A DNA stretch of 64,000 nucleotides from the NCBI RefSeq assembly GCF_003383615.1, contig NZ_QNUL01000004.1, positions 342,458 to 406,457 on the forward strand. Direction: 5' to 3'. The position numbers and the translations under genes were made by a program. Position 1 is the first letter of the stretch. The number at the start of each line of letters is the position of its first letter. This document shows positions 43,078-54,100 of this stretch, in pieces. This DNA is from Dyadobacter luteus. Its GTDB lineage: Bacteria > Bacteroidota > Bacteroidia > Cytophagales > Spirosomataceae. A model generated the notes under the pieces. The model had not been told where the DNA came from and searched no databases. It saw nothing but the letters and a program-made list of their open reading frames with translations.

Positions 43078-43476
43078 TAGGTAGCAATACAGGGGCATTG
43101 GCTTTAATTTTCGTATTATCAAACCTATTCCGCACCGGCCTGTTGATTGATATACGACTCTGCTAGCTTGGTTATCAGATGATCGATCTCTGCTCCCTAA
43201 GCTACGCTATATCTCCGTAAGCGGACATTTAATATTTCTGGGGTGTTCCGCAGTTTCACCCGACCTGTGCAATAAGTTTTTTATGCTGTGTTTGCACTTT
43301 TCTTCGTAGCCATAATCGTTACGTCAGGATGAATTATTAGAATTTCTATACACTTGTAAAAATCCGTGAAAGCATAATTGTATCAGTGGCCGATATACGG
43401 CTGTCTGCTATGTAATTGAAATTCTGTCGAAAGTTTCGTTTTTGCACTGACTTTGCCACCTGATGATTAAAATCTG

Positions 43477-45138
43477 CTAATAAGGAAGATAGACACTAAA
43501 CAGCGCGCCGTTACCTGGCTTGCTATCTGCTCTGATAATACCCTTATGGTTATCGACAACTCGTTTCACAGTGGAGAGGCCAATTCCACTGCCGGATTGC
43601 GTACTTGTGTTTTGTAGCCTTGTAAAAAGTTGGAAAATAATGTCAGCGAATTCTTGCTGGAAACCTAATCCATTGTCGCGTACTTGTATTTGGTGATATT
43701 GGACTCCGTTTTCCAAATATGGAACTGAAGAAATTTCAACGTGTAATGGAATTGAAGGATCTCTATACTTTAAGGAGTTACTTATCAAATTAAGAAACAT
43801 TTGGTAAAGCTGCCTTTTATAACCAGCGATAACGGGTAAGTCATTAAAGGTGAAAGAAGCATTGCTTTCTCGAATGCGAATTTCCAGATCTTCTAGTACC
43901 TGACTCACATTCTCATTGAGATCGACTGGCTCTTTGGATGGAGGCACCAAGCTCAATTGCGAATACTGCAGCAAGTCATCAGTCAATTTTCCCATTCGCT
44001 CCGCCGATGATATGATCCTGTTGAACATCATCAGGTTTTGTTCAGTCAATTTTTCTCCAAGTTGATCTTGCAACATATTTGCAAACATTTGGATTTTTCT
44101 TAAAGGCTCTTTTAAATCATGGGAAGCAGCATGCGCAAAGGCTTCGAGATTCTGGTTGGATTTCTCCAAATCAGTGATCTTATTGAGCAACTCAAATTCA
44201 AGGTATTTCAGCTTGGTGTAATCTGCAAAGTGCAAAATAACTTCCTCTCCCATTTTAATCGCTGTCATTTCATTATATAAATCCAATCCATCTTGGTCAT
44301 AATGAATCATCCAGGTGTTAGATTCTCCAGTTAAGAAGGTTGCAACTACGTTGCTGAAGCTTGTGGTATTTAAATATCCGGGAAATACATCACTTACTTT
44401 GCACCCACTGATTTGTTTGGGCGTTGTGTTCGCATAGGAGGCATACGCTTGATTTGTCAGATTAAACCGAAAATCAACAATTTCACCTTTTTCATAGACT
44501 GGCGAGAGTACTTGCAGAGGCTGTTTGAACGAATTGATGATATCTTGCAGGTATTTGTTCGCCTGCATGACGGAAGTATTTGCTTGATTTAGCTCGTTTG
44601 TTCTTTGCTGAACTGACTCCTGAATCATTTTCTTCGCTGTCACAGCAGGAGTTGTTTCCAAAGATGTAACCAACACTCCCTCAATGCTACCACTTTCTGC
44701 AAAGATTGGGCTATGGCTAAAGGTCCAGTAAACATCTTCCATTTGGCCATTTCTTTCTATGGGTATTAATCTGTTTTCGAACCACGATGGCGTCCCTGTA
44801 GCATATACGCTGTCGATTAATGAAGCAGTTGTTTCCCAGACTTCTGGCCACACTTCGATCGCAGGCTTTCCTATTGCAGGATGCTTACCAGATGTTCCCA
44901 GACTATGCCGGTAGGCATCGTTGTAAAAGCAAATTTTATCCGGTCCCCAGAATACAAACATTGGAAAAGCAGAATTTAACACAATTCCTAATGTCGTTTT
45001 TAGGCTGGCGGGCCATAGCCGGATAGGTCCCAATGAGGATTTATTCCAGTCGTAAAGAAGGATGAGTTGACCAATTTCGCCTGCGTTTACTAAAAAACTG
45101 GTTTCTGTGCCGATTCTTTGCTTATCCAATGCGTCCAC
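43477..45138 (-). CDS. PAS-domain sensor histidine kinase (cytoplasmic)
   Basis: 553 aa, no transmembrane helix. First PAS-like domain ~30-165 (SSLGPIRLWPASLKTTLGIVL, FWGPDKICFYNDAY: the photoreceptor-like 'GPxxWP' start common in Cytophagales kinases), second PAS ~195-310, HisKA ~335-400 (SHDLKEPLRKIQMFANML), HATPase ~435-550 (NLISNSLKYRD, DNGLGF, GSGIGLSTVKRVV). A soluble kinase that could serve the single-domain regulators nearby. Confidence 0.92.
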   Translation of the reverse strand: MDALDKQRIGTETSFLVNAGEIGQLILLYDWNKSSLGPIRLWPASLKTTLGIVLNSAFPMFVFWGPDKICFYNDAYRHSLGTSGKHPAIGKPAIEVWPEVWETTASLIDSVYATGTPSWFENRLIPIERNGQMEDVYWTFSHSPIFAESGSIEGVLVTSLETTPAVTAKKMIQESVQQRTNELNQANTSVMQANKYLQDIINSFKQPLQVLSPVYEKGEIVDFRFNLTNQAYASYANTTPKQISGCKVSDVFPGYLNTTSFSNVVATFLTGESNTWMIHYDQDGLDLYNEMTAIKMGEEVILHFADYTKLKYLEFELLNKITDLEKSNQNLEAFAHAASHDLKEPLRKIQMFANMLQDQLGEKLTEQNLMMFNRIISSAERMGKLTDDLLQYSQLSLVPPSKEPVDLNENVSQVLEDLEIRIRESNASFTFNDLPVIAGYKRQLYQMFLNLISNSLKYRDPSIPLHVEISSVPYLENGVQYHQIQVRDNGLGFQQEFADIIFQLFTRLQNTSTQSGSGIGLSTVKRVVDNHKGIIRADSKPGNGALFSVYLPY

Positions 45139-46253
45139 GTATAAAATTGTAAAAAATCAAATTTCTGACTTAAATATAGCTTTTTTGCTATGATCGGTTA
45201 CATAATTATTGTTTTGATTAAAACTATTACTATGAAAGGAATTATTGGATAGAAGATTTACTCGATTTAATAAGTCTTACATTCTGCAAGTCGCTTAGAA
45301 CTTGTCTCTTATCAAAGCATGTTTGGCGGCTTAATTTGATAGGATCTGAATTACACCTTAAGCACCTTGTTACTGAAAGTATTGGTGTCGTAAGGTTACT
45401 TTTCCTGATCCCCTCCAGCGGTAGTATCTTTCATTTTTACATATTGCAATTATAATCACATGATTATATCGATTCAATAGGGATAAAAATTTATCCCTTA
45501 TGCGAGGCGTAAGTCCCTATCTGGTGACGCTTATACTACCTCAGAAATTTGTCTTGGACAAATCGGCGGGCTGATGGATTCTAACTTTTAAAAAATGAGT
45601 TATCAGGAAAAATCGCATAGCTAACCAGAGTCTGCAAGGGAGTCGGCAACGCCATTGCAGACGGCCTTACGAAAGCCTGAGCAATTGTTATTGTAACTGC
45701 AAGGAAGTTACAGGAATAAGGAAGTACTAGGGTGCTTCGTCGTAATAGATTAATTAGTTTGGTTACCGCCTACAGACTGCTTATTTCAGCAGATTGTTCA
45801 TAAGTAAAACCGTCGCATTTCAATTAGGAGATTATTTTATAAAATATTCAGAGTGAGTTTTAACATGTGGTCGCATACATGGATATAGTATCGAGAGTAG
45901 TATTAACTGATTCTAAGAGATTTTTTGCTTAGTATGCGCATTGAGAAGGAAACTCTCAAGTGTATACAGACCGGGATTTTTTAGAATCTGGAACCTTGCT
46001 GAGCAACTCCATACGCTTATTAGTGGCGGCAAAAGAAAGTCCATAAACGACGTTTATAGCTTTGACCGGCTTGTAGTTCAGATGAAATGTCACTCTCAAA
46101 ACCCAGATAGGTGCTGTCGATCTGCTGACCTTGGTGCACATGCCCTGCTGTCTAACTACTGTGAAAATCTTGGTGTTTAAAGCTACTTCAATTCATTTTT
46201 CACAAATATGTTTTTTAGAGCGAGTTAATCTTATCATTTTGCTTGTACAATAA
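45139..46253. other. Gene-free, hairpin-rich block
   Basis: 1.1 kb without a convincing gene. Inverted repeats: TATAATCA/TGATTATA (45451-45468), AGGGATAAA/TTTATCCCT (45479-45498), GTCTGCAA/TTGCAGAC (45630-45662), GGCC.TTA.GAAA.GCC (45663-45677) and TGTAACT/AGTTACA (45692-45712). At 45956-46200 the minus strand can be read in one frame (KVSRSTAPIWVLRVTFHL; AINVVYGLSF) and in another (HQGQQIDSTYLGFES), either of which may be a relic; I recognise neither. Confidence 0.4.
45630..45712. ncRNA. Possible structured RNA (three consecutive stem-loops)
   Basis: Within 83 bp there is a perfect 8-bp stem (45630-45637 with 45655-45662) that encloses a GGC-AAC-GCC mini-stem, a short second stem (45663-45677) and a perfect 7-bp stem with a 7-nt loop (45692-45698 with 45706-45712). 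The spacers are only 0-15 nt, the stems consecutive, and the region has no ORF. It does not match any RNA family I know; strand is unknown since perfect stems are symmetric. Confidence 0.25.
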
Positions 46254-46303
46254 ATCGCACAATCCAAAGCTGCCCGCTTTTGCAGACAGCTTTGTTGTGC
46301 GAT
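46254..46303 (-). terminator. Terminator of the sulfatase operon
   Basis: ATCGCACAA (46254-46262) pairs with TTGTGCGAT (46295-46303), and inside it AAAGCTG with CAGCTTT, separated by a small internal bulge. The stem begins immediately after the sulfatase stop codon (46304-46306). It ends the minus-strand SusC/D operon. Confidence 0.8.
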
Positions 46304-47785
46304 TTAAAAAGGGCCTTTGTGATTGATGCGGTCTGCATTCTGGGATTGGCCTGGCATTTCACCACGCTGACCTTTGGCAGGAAGCTCAGTGGCATTCTCC
46401 CGGTGATACCAATCCGGCGTGAGTGCTTTAGGGGACGAATCGCCTGTCTGTTGCTTCCACTGCAGCAATACCCGTTTAAGAGCAGCTATTTGTTTGTTAT
46501 AGACAGGGTCTGCAATTAGATTCCTGGCTTGCAACGGATCTTTTCGGTTGTCAAAAAACTCTTCTGCCGGCCTGGGGGAAAGAAAGATTTCGTTTTGATA
46601 GGCAGTGATGTTTCCGTCAGCTTTGGCCTTTTTCAGCGCCAGGGCGGAAGGACTCTGATTGGCATCAATAGGGCCTTCATTGGTCAGTAGTGGTCTTTCA
46701 TTTACCAGATAAAGAAAGTCTTTCGATCTTACAGACCGCTCCAAACCCTGGTAATCGTGCCAGTTGTGTTCACCGAAAACATAATTACGGAAATCGGCTT
46801 TGGGATTGTTGAACAGTTTAGAGAAACTGACACCCTGAACTGTTTGGGGTGATTCAACGCCTGCCACTTCAAGCAGCGTTGGGGCAATATCGATGCTGCT
46901 GACAAGCGCATCAACACTCTCACCTTGGCCTTGAATCCCCTTTGGCCATTGGATCACAAAAGGTGTTCTTAATCCTCTGTCCAATACCCTGGTTTTAGCT
47001 CCGGGGAAAGCGCGGGCATTGTCAGCGGTGAATATAATGATCGTGTTATCGGCAATACCTTGTCTTTTCAGTTCAGCTTGCAGCTCACCGATATAATCGT
47101 CGATTCGCGTGATCTCGTTGTAATAGTAGGCAAGATCCTGACGGGTTTCTTTGGTATCAACCAGCGAGGGCGGCACTACTACATCCTGTGGTTTGTAAGG
47201 ATTTTTAAATTCGTCGTTAGCTGACCATTCCCTGTGTGCATCATAGGGAGCGAGCCAAAAGAAAAAAGGTTTGTCAGTCGGCCTTGCTTTAAGCAGGCTC
47301 AGCCATTGCTTTTCTCCACCGGCTCCGTTTACACCCTTATCTACTAACAGGGTATCATACGCTCTCTTCGAGTTTTCGCCCTCATGCCATTTTCCAGCCA
47401 ATGCGGAATAGTAGCCTGCTTTTTTGAGCAGCTCGGGAAAGTAGGTCAGGTGCTGTGGAAGTGGCGTATGCAGCTCAGCGGCTCCGGTATTGTGCGGATA
47501 GCGCCCGGTGAGTATGCTCGTCCGGCTTGGACTACAGGAACTCGCTGTCAAAAACAGATTGTCAAATTTCAAACCGTTTTTAGCCAATTTGTCAATATTC
47601 GGAGTACGTATCGCCTTGTTTCCGTAAATGCCAATGTCTTCTGCGCTGATATCATCTCCGATGATCAGTATAATGTTCGGAGGACTGCCAGGACCTACTT
47701 CTTTTTTAGCCTTGGCCTGGACATCTATGCAGAAAAGTGCAAGCACGATATATAGGAATTGATGCCGGATCATACTATTTTTCAT
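46304..47785 (-). CDS. Exported sulfatase (formylglycine type, S1 family)
   Basis: 493 aa, signal peptide (~1-25). Metal-binding IIGDD (42-46), the modification motif CSPSR starting at Cys84 (in TASSCSPSRTSILTGRYPHNTG; formylglycine is made from Cys), GKWHE (~131-135) and PYDAHREW. The final metal-ligand region DNARAF lies near 262. The enzyme removes sulfate from a carbohydrate; position specificity unknown. Last gene of the SusC/D operon, 12 bp after the other sulfatase. A maturation enzyme must be encoded elsewhere. Confidence 0.95.
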   Translation of the reverse strand: MKNSMIRHQFLYIVLALFCIDVQAKAKKEVGPGSPPNIILIIGDDISAEDIGIYGNKAIRTPNIDKLAKNGLKFDNLFLTASSCSPSRTSILTGRYPHNTGAAELHTPLPQHLTYFPELLKKAGYYSALAGKWHEGENSKRAYDTLLVDKGVNGAGGEKQWLSLLKARPTDKPFFFWLAPYDAHREWSANDEFKNPYKPQDVVVPPSLVDTKETRQDLAYYYNEITRIDDYIGELQAELKRQGIADNTIIIFTADNARAFPGAKTRVLDRGLRTPFVIQWPKGIQGQGESVDALVSSIDIAPTLLEVAGVESPQTVQGVSFSKLFNNPKADFRNYVFGEHNWHDYQGLERSVRSKDFLYLVNERPLLTNEGPIDANQSPSALALKKAKADGNITAYQNEIFLSPRPAEEFFDNRKDPLQARNLIADPVYNKQIAALKRVLLQWKQQTGDSSPKALTPDWYHRENATELPAKGQRGEMPGQSQNADRINHKGPF

Positions 47786-47797
47786 ATAAGATAGCGC

Positions 47798-49702
47798 TTA
47801 TTTATCAGTTTTTTCTTCGAGCCGGCTCAATAAGAATTCGGCCGCATTAGAATCATATTCTGAGGCTTTGTTTTTGGAAAGCTGTATCAGATCCTTTCTG
47901 ATTGGTTCCAGTTCAGCCGGACTGACCACGGTCAGCGCGCTGAGAATCTGTACACGAAGCATTGTGTTGCTACTTGACAGGTTCCGATACCATGCGCTCA
48001 GCGCTTTATCTTTATCACCAAGCTTGTAAAGAGCTTCAGCGGCAGCCACCTGCACGTAATCCGTGGGGTCATCAAGTAGTTTGATCAGCTGTTTGGAAGC
48101 TGTTTTTGCCCGGTCTGCCAATACCAATGCGCCGGTGGCTGCCCAGTAACGTATGACTGGATCTTTATCTGACATGCTTTTGATCAGCAGTGGTAGCTTT
48201 GACTGGTCTCTGGAGGATGCTGCAACCGCAATTTTGAGCACTTGATTGATATCGTATTTGCCCGAACGCGCATAGTCATAGGGAGTGGTCGTTTTCGAGA
48301 TATCTTCAAGGCCCGATTCAGGAATAAAACCAGGGTCATTCAAACTGATAATCTTGTCAAATGTATCTTTTCTCAATGTTTCCAATACCTGTTTGAATTC
48401 CGGTTTGTCTGCCAGGTTAATGACATTATCAGCATCAGCAGAAACATCGTAGAGCTCTTCTGATGGTTTCTCTTTGAAGAATGCAGATTGGATTTGATTG
48501 AGCCTACCTGCTTTGAACTCCCGTTCCCAGGACTGCATTGAAGAGGCCATCCACATGAATTTGATATGTTGTCCGTAGATTTTGTGCGGCATGAAGTTGG
48601 CCACATAACGGTACTTTTTGTCACGGACAGTGCGGACCAGATCAATTCCGGCATCCATTCTGCCCCTTGATCCGAAGGCCAGTGCTTTTTCATCTTCTGG
48701 TCTGACCGATGCACCCAAAAATGCTTTCCCTTGCATGTACTTTGGAATAGTTATTCCAGCCAGACTAAGCACTGTAGGGGCAAAGTCAGTAAAGTCAACC
48801 AAACGGTCAGTTGCTGATCCCGCTTTAAGTGGACTTGCCGCACGGTACCTTTCAGGAATTCTGATTATTAATGGAATACGAAGACCCGACTCGTTCATGA
48901 ATCTTTTACTTCTTGCCAATATTCCTCCGTTGTCGGCATAATAAAACACAATCGTGTTCTGTGAGAGTCCCTGCTTATCGAGCTCTTGCAGAATTTTGCC
49001 TACCTGAGCATCCATTTGCTGCATTTTATCATAGTAAAGGGCCCAGTCGTGCTTCATCTCTGCAGTCTTGGGGTGGTAGGCAGGTATGCGGACTTTTTCC
49101 GGGTCATGCTCAGGTGTTGGCTCCTGTAGCTGAACCGTATTGGCCTGCTGTGCTGAGGCAAACTGAGCATACATTTGCCGTTTGGCAGCAGCAGGAAATA
49201 TCGAGCTCTCATGGGTTGTTTCAAGATTGAATACGGCAAAAAATGGCTGACCTGGTGCTCTGTTCAGGTAAGTGGCCTGTTTACTGGATTCATCCCATGC
49301 TTCTGTCTGGTCGGTTGTGTTATAGTCCTTTTTTGCATTGTTGGTTGTATAATATCCCGCCTCACGTAGGTAACGCGGAAAGAATTTGACAAAAGAGGGT
49401 ACCGGATAATTGCTTCGCATATTCTCTGTGCCCATTGAGGAGGGGTACATACCTGTAATGAGCGTAGAGCGGGACGGCGCGCAAACTGCGGCAGTACAAA
49501 AAGCATTCTGATAAAGAATTCCTTCTGAAGCCAGCTTGTCGAGTACCGGTGTTGTGGCAAACTGATCACTATAGGCACCGATAAAAGGACTGTTGTCTTC
49601 GCTGACGATCCACAATATATTCGGCCGTTGATCAGGCTGGCTCACAGCTCTGCTGGCAAGTACTGTACTTGCCAGCAGAAGAATAAAACTTTTAAGTCTC
49701 AT
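47798..49702 (-). CDS. Exported sulfatase with C-terminal HEAT repeats
   Basis: 634 aa, signal peptide (~1-21). Cys74 in VCAPSR is the formylglycine site. VSEDNSP at the metal site has Glu-Asp where most have Asp-Asp. Sulfatase domain to ~500; residues ~510-634 have HEAT-type repeats (DKDPVIRYWAATGALVLA, DPTDYVQVAAAEALYKLGD), a module usually for protein contact, seen in some Bacteroidota sulfatases. The start overlaps the susD stop by 4 bp (ATGA), so translation is coupled. Confidence 0.95.
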   Translation of the reverse strand: MRLKSFILLLASTVLASRAVSQPDQRPNILWIVSEDNSPFIGAYSDQFATTPVLDKLASEGILYQNAFCTAAVCAPSRSTLITGMYPSSMGTENMRSNYPVPSFVKFFPRYLREAGYYTTNNAKKDYNTTDQTEAWDESSKQATYLNRAPGQPFFAVFNLETTHESSIFPAAAKRQMYAQFASAQQANTVQLQEPTPEHDPEKVRIPAYHPKTAEMKHDWALYYDKMQQMDAQVGKILQELDKQGLSQNTIVFYYADNGGILARSKRFMNESGLRIPLIIRIPERYRAASPLKAGSATDRLVDFTDFAPTVLSLAGITIPKYMQGKAFLGASVRPEDEKALAFGSRGRMDAGIDLVRTVRDKKYRYVANFMPHKIYGQHIKFMWMASSMQSWEREFKAGRLNQIQSAFFKEKPSEELYDVSADADNVINLADKPEFKQVLETLRKDTFDKIISLNDPGFIPESGLEDISKTTTPYDYARSGKYDINQVLKIAVAASSRDQSKLPLLIKSMSDKDPVIRYWAATGALVLADRAKTASKQLIKLLDDPTDYVQVAAAEALYKLGDKDKALSAWYRNLSSSNTMLRVQILSALTVVSPAELEPIRKDLIQLSKNKASEYDSNAAEFLLSRLEEKTDK

Positions 49703-51147
49703 GGGTTTTGTGTGATAGCCGGGTTAACGTCAATCGCGCTTTGGGGTATGGGGAAAAGCAATTTGTCAGCTGAAATCGTAATGCCCTTGCTGCTCAAAAC
49801 GCTGGCGGCCCGTTTTGTTCTAACTAAATCGAAAAACCGGTGAAATTCAAAAGCGAGTTCTACGCGGCGCTCATGTTCAATCGCCAGGGCAAGTGTATTG
49901 TATTTGGACGGGTATGCGGCCTGGCCGTAGGCAGGCAGACCAACTCTGGCACGAACCTGATTCAGATAGGTGACCTGCTCTGTGGCTTCTGCATACAACA
50001 AAAGAACATCAGCATAACGGATAATTTCAAAGTTCTGACCGGCATATCTCCATTGCGGGTCAAAAAATTTAAGCGTGAAAGGATAAGCGATAAACTGATT
50101 TGTCTGCAGGTCGGTGTAGCCAGGGTAAATCGAAAGCTCTTTTCTTGGATCATTGGTTTCAAATTCACCGATCAGATCTGCGGTTGGTGTATTGAGGCCA
50201 TCTCCGCGAAATGTCTCTGTACTTTGAGGTAAATGGAAAGCAAAGTGGAACGGTGTGTAAGCCTGTTGATGCAGGCTATTGACCTGGTTTTGGCCAGCCA
50301 GATACTGCGCTTCCAGAATAGATTCTTTTGAATTCTTAGTATCTGCTTTGAAAAGATGGGCAAAGTCGGCAGTGTTTACGGCCCCATCCCTGTTGGCATC
50401 CAATGAGAATAATCCACTGTCTATAATTTCTTTTAATTCAGCTGCGGCTTTGACTTTATCGCCCTGTAGAAGATACAGCTTTCCAAGAAGAGCCCCGGCT
50501 GCATATTTAGTAGCCCGCCCGATATCTGTGCCAGTGTAGCTGGCAGGGAGAACTGATTTTGAAAAACTCAGATCTGAGATGATCTGCTGGTAAACTGTTT
50601 CCTTTTTCTCTCTTGCATATTGGTAGCTCTCGGTTGGAGAGACCACAGTAAGTGGCAATGGTACATCACCCCAGGCTTGCACGAGATTGAAAAGAATCAC
50701 TGCGCGTACCAGTCTGGCTTCTGCTTTCAGGCGCTCTTTTAAAGCAGGCTGGGCGAAGCTCACTTCTGTTTTTTCAAGTTGAAGCAGCACGTTGTTTGTG
50801 ATATACAAGCCGTTGTATGCAGTTTCCCATGCCAGTTTGAGTTTGCCGTTATCAGGCAGAATTTTGTGTTTATTGATCTCTTCAGGGAACGCATTGGCCC
50901 CGCTCGTAAATTCAATATAGACGTTGTCTGAGTAGAGCTCTCCGTAAAGATCTGCAATACCGCCAGCATCATACAGCCTGCCCAGCTGCCGGTACACATC
51001 GTTGGTGGCCTGCACGAGCTGAGTTTCTGTTTTGTAAAAGCTCGCATCGGTGAGCCGCGTCTCGGGGTACAAATCTAGCAGGCTCTCAGAGCAGGAGGCC
51101 AGCAGGATACTCAGGGAGAGAACAATATATCTGTTTATATTTTTCAT
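49699..51147 (-). CDS. susD: SusD/RagB family surface glycan-binding lipoprotein
   Basis: 482 aa. Lipoprotein signal with LASCS (lipobox Cys19). TPR-like helical core (AYNGLYITNNVLLQLEK, AEARLVRAVILFNLVQAWGDVPL) and the C-terminal RRVELAFEFHRFFDLVRT. Length typical. With the SusC partner it forms the outer-membrane import lid. 14 bp downstream of susC and overlapping the first sulfatase. Confidence 0.95.
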   Translation of the reverse strand: MKNINRYIVLSLSILLASCSESLLDLYPETRLTDASFYKTETQLVQATNDVYRQLGRLYDAGGIADLYGELYSDNVYIEFTSGANAFPEEINKHKILPDNGKLKLAWETAYNGLYITNNVLLQLEKTEVSFAQPALKERLKAEARLVRAVILFNLVQAWGDVPLPLTVVSPTESYQYAREKKETVYQQIISDLSFSKSVLPASYTGTDIGRATKYAAGALLGKLYLLQGDKVKAAAELKEIIDSGLFSLDANRDGAVNTADFAHLFKADTKNSKESILEAQYLAGQNQVNSLHQQAYTPFHFAFHLPQSTETFRGDGLNTPTADLIGEFETNDPRKELSIYPGYTDLQTNQFIAYPFTLKFFDPQWRYAGQNFEIIRYADVLLLYAEATEQVTYLNQVRARVGLPAYGQAAYPSKYNTLALAIEHERRVELAFEFHRFFDLVRTKRAASVLSSKGITISADKLLFPIPQSAIDVNPAITQNP

Positions 51148-51161
51148 AAAGCTTTCTGGGA

Positions 51162-54100
51162 TTAAAGGCCGATATTGATACCAAATGAATACACTTTGGC
51201 AGTAGGATAGGGGTTGGCATTTACACCTCTTCGGGAGGCGTCGGTCATATCACCGCTAAAGTTTTCAGGATCGTAAACCGGGATATTTTTGTGCGTGAAC
51301 AAATTTTGTCCCGTCAGGTAAATCCGAAGAGAGGACACCTTGATCTTTTCAAGAACAGCAGCAGCAAATGTATAGCCCAGTGTCAGGCTTTTTAATCGGA
51401 AGTACGAGCCATCCTGAATCCAGTAACTTGACGGTGTTTTTTCGTATCCGTTCTGGTCTACAGATAATTTGTAGTGGTAACCGTCTCCGGGTTCAGCCTC
51501 TGAGCGCCATCTGTTGACCGCGCTTTTGTAATAGTTGCGGCCCTCGTGATAAAGCAGTGAACGGTGAATATTTTCGTCAAGTACATCATTGCCCTGTACG
51601 CCCTGAAGCAGAAAACTCAGGTCTATCCCTTTAAAAGAGAAATTATTGGTAAGTCCCCATATAAAATCAGGATTGTAATTGCCGATCAGTGTACGGTCGT
51701 TTGCATCCAGTTTGCCGTCTGCGTTCACGTCCTTATATCTGCCGTCTCCGGGAGTGGCTGTGCTGTAATGAGCCGGATCAGCATCAATCTCACCCTGGTT
51801 TTTATAGACACCTGCATATTCGTAGCCGTAATAGCTGAATATAGGACTACCCACCTGATTGATTTTTTGCATGCCGCTGAACACAGCAGGCGTGAAAATC
51901 ATAGGAGCATTGTCTGGTCCCAGTGCCAACAGCTGATTGCGGTTGCCGGAGATATTGAATTTCGTGCTCCATTTAAAGCTGCCTTTAGAAATGTTGTGTG
52001 TCGTTATACCCAGCTCTATTCCCTTATTTTCAAGTTTTCCAATGTTTTTAAATACACTTGTAAATCCTGATACGACCGGCACTGGCACATCCAGTAACAG
52101 TCCGTCGGAAACAGATCTGTAAAAGTCTGCTTCCAGGTTGATCCTGTTGGAAAGAATACCCAGGTCAACGCCGATGTTGAACTGCTGGGTTCGTTCCCAC
52201 TGCAGATCCGGATTGGTGATCGCAGAAGGGTAGTAGGAAGCTCCAAGCGTGCTGCCAAATGCAACACGTCCCTGTTGAACAGAACCTATCCAGCGGTAAT
52301 CGTCGAAGCGGTCGTTACCTGTGAAACCATAACTCGCTCTGATCTTCAGCTGGCTGATCTGCGGCACAGACTGAAGAAAATCCTCCTGTGATACCACCCA
52401 GCCTGCTGACACTGCCGGAAAGAGTCCCCATTTGTTATTAGGTGCGAAACGAGAAGAGCCGTCTGTTCGTAGACTTGCAGAAAGCAAGTATTTTTCTTTG
52501 AAGTTATAGTTAACGCGTCCGAAATAAGAAATCAGAGCACTTTTGTTTTTGTTATCCATGGACTGGAAAACAGTACGTCCTGCGCTGAGTGCTTTGAGCT
52601 CATCGTTGTCATATCCGCGTCTTTCCTGCAGCGTATAATAGTAATTGCTCGAATTGTATTCAGCACCCAGCAAGACTGAGACGTTATGATTGCCTATTGT
52701 TTTGTCATAAGTCAGAAGGTTCTGATAGGTGAAATTCAGCGTTCTTGCGTTGGCTACAGACATACTGCCTTCTGTGTAATAAGCTGGCCCGAGCTGGTGA
52801 TCTCTGGCTGCATAGGTGTTGTCGTCGGTGCGGTTGTAAAAATAATTCAGTGCACTTTTAAAATTCAGGCCCGGTAATAATTTGATCGCTGCGAAGGCAT
52901 TTCCCAGTGCATTGAAACGCCGATGGTGAATGTCATCTGTAATCCGGTATAATGGGTGACCATTTTGCGGACGGAATAAAATTGCATTGTAGTTCTCAAA
53001 TCCGGGCTGATTGGCAGGAGCCCCCAGATATCCGTTGGCACTGTAGACAGGATAAATGGAAGGATACTGAACTGCCCATTCCGCAATTCTGTTGAAAGGC
53101 TCTTGTTCGTGATCCAAGGCCAGGTTTACCGAACCTCCGATTTCGAGCCAGTTGGTTACTTTCGTGTTTGTGTTTAAGCCCAACGTGTATTTGCTGTATT
53201 CAGAAGTTTGAATAATTCCCTTCTGCTTTACAAATCCTGCTGATACCAGATAGGCGGATTTATCAGAGCCTCCGCTTACGCTCAGATCCAGCTTATTGAT
53301 AGGAGTAACGCTATAGATTTCATCCTGCCAGTCGGTATTGACCAGGTTTTCAGGATTATCAAACGCGGCAGGCCAGGTGTATTTATACTGTTTTCTGGCT
53401 GCAAGCGTATTGGGTGCTGAAGGGTCGCCACCACTTTTGATCCAGCCATTTTGAGCAGCGTCGATAGAAGCCTGCGCATATTCGGCCGAGTTCATCACCG
53501 GTATTTTATCGATCACCTGCTGAAGACCGCTCACAAAGTTAAGGTCCAGTTTGGCATGGCCGGATTTTCCTTTTTTTGTCGTGATCAGAATCACGCCGTT
53601 CGCCCCTCTTGACCCGTAGATAGCAGCCGAGGAAGCGTCTTTGAGTACTTCTATCGATTCAATGATGGCCGGGTTGATCAAATTCAGATCGTAATTGGGT
53701 GTAGGAAGGCCGTCCACGACGATAAGTGGCGTGCTACCGGCAGAAACCGAGTTGATTCCTCTCACCTGAATTGAAGTGGATGTTCCCGGGCGCCCGTTGG
53801 CGGTGATTACCTGCACGCCAGAGATTTGTCCGTAGAGTGCCTGACCTACTTCCGCGGCCGGCCGGCCGGCAATCTCCTTGTCAATTTTAACTGTTCCGAC
53901 AGATCCGGTAATGTCTGCTTTTTTCTGAGTGCCATATCCAACAACGAGCACCTCATTCAGGTTTTGCAGATCATTTTGCAATGTAACATTGATCACTGAC
54001 TGCTTGCCCACTGAGACTTCCTGGCCAACAAAGCCAATAAAGGAAAATACCAATACGGCGTTTTCTTCATCTACGACCGAAAGGCTATACTTCCCGTCCT

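Noticed and set aside
45479..45498. AGGGATAAA/TTTATCCCT repeat considered as a terminator
   Set aside because: Only 2 nt between the arms, so the hairpin is poor; listed with the repeat-rich block instead.
45941..46180. 79-codon plus-strand frame in the gene-free block
   Set aside because: It overlaps frames of similar quality on the other strand; no sequence match.
51564..52070. 168-codon frame opposite susC
   Set aside because: Antisense shadow of the SusC barrel coding region.
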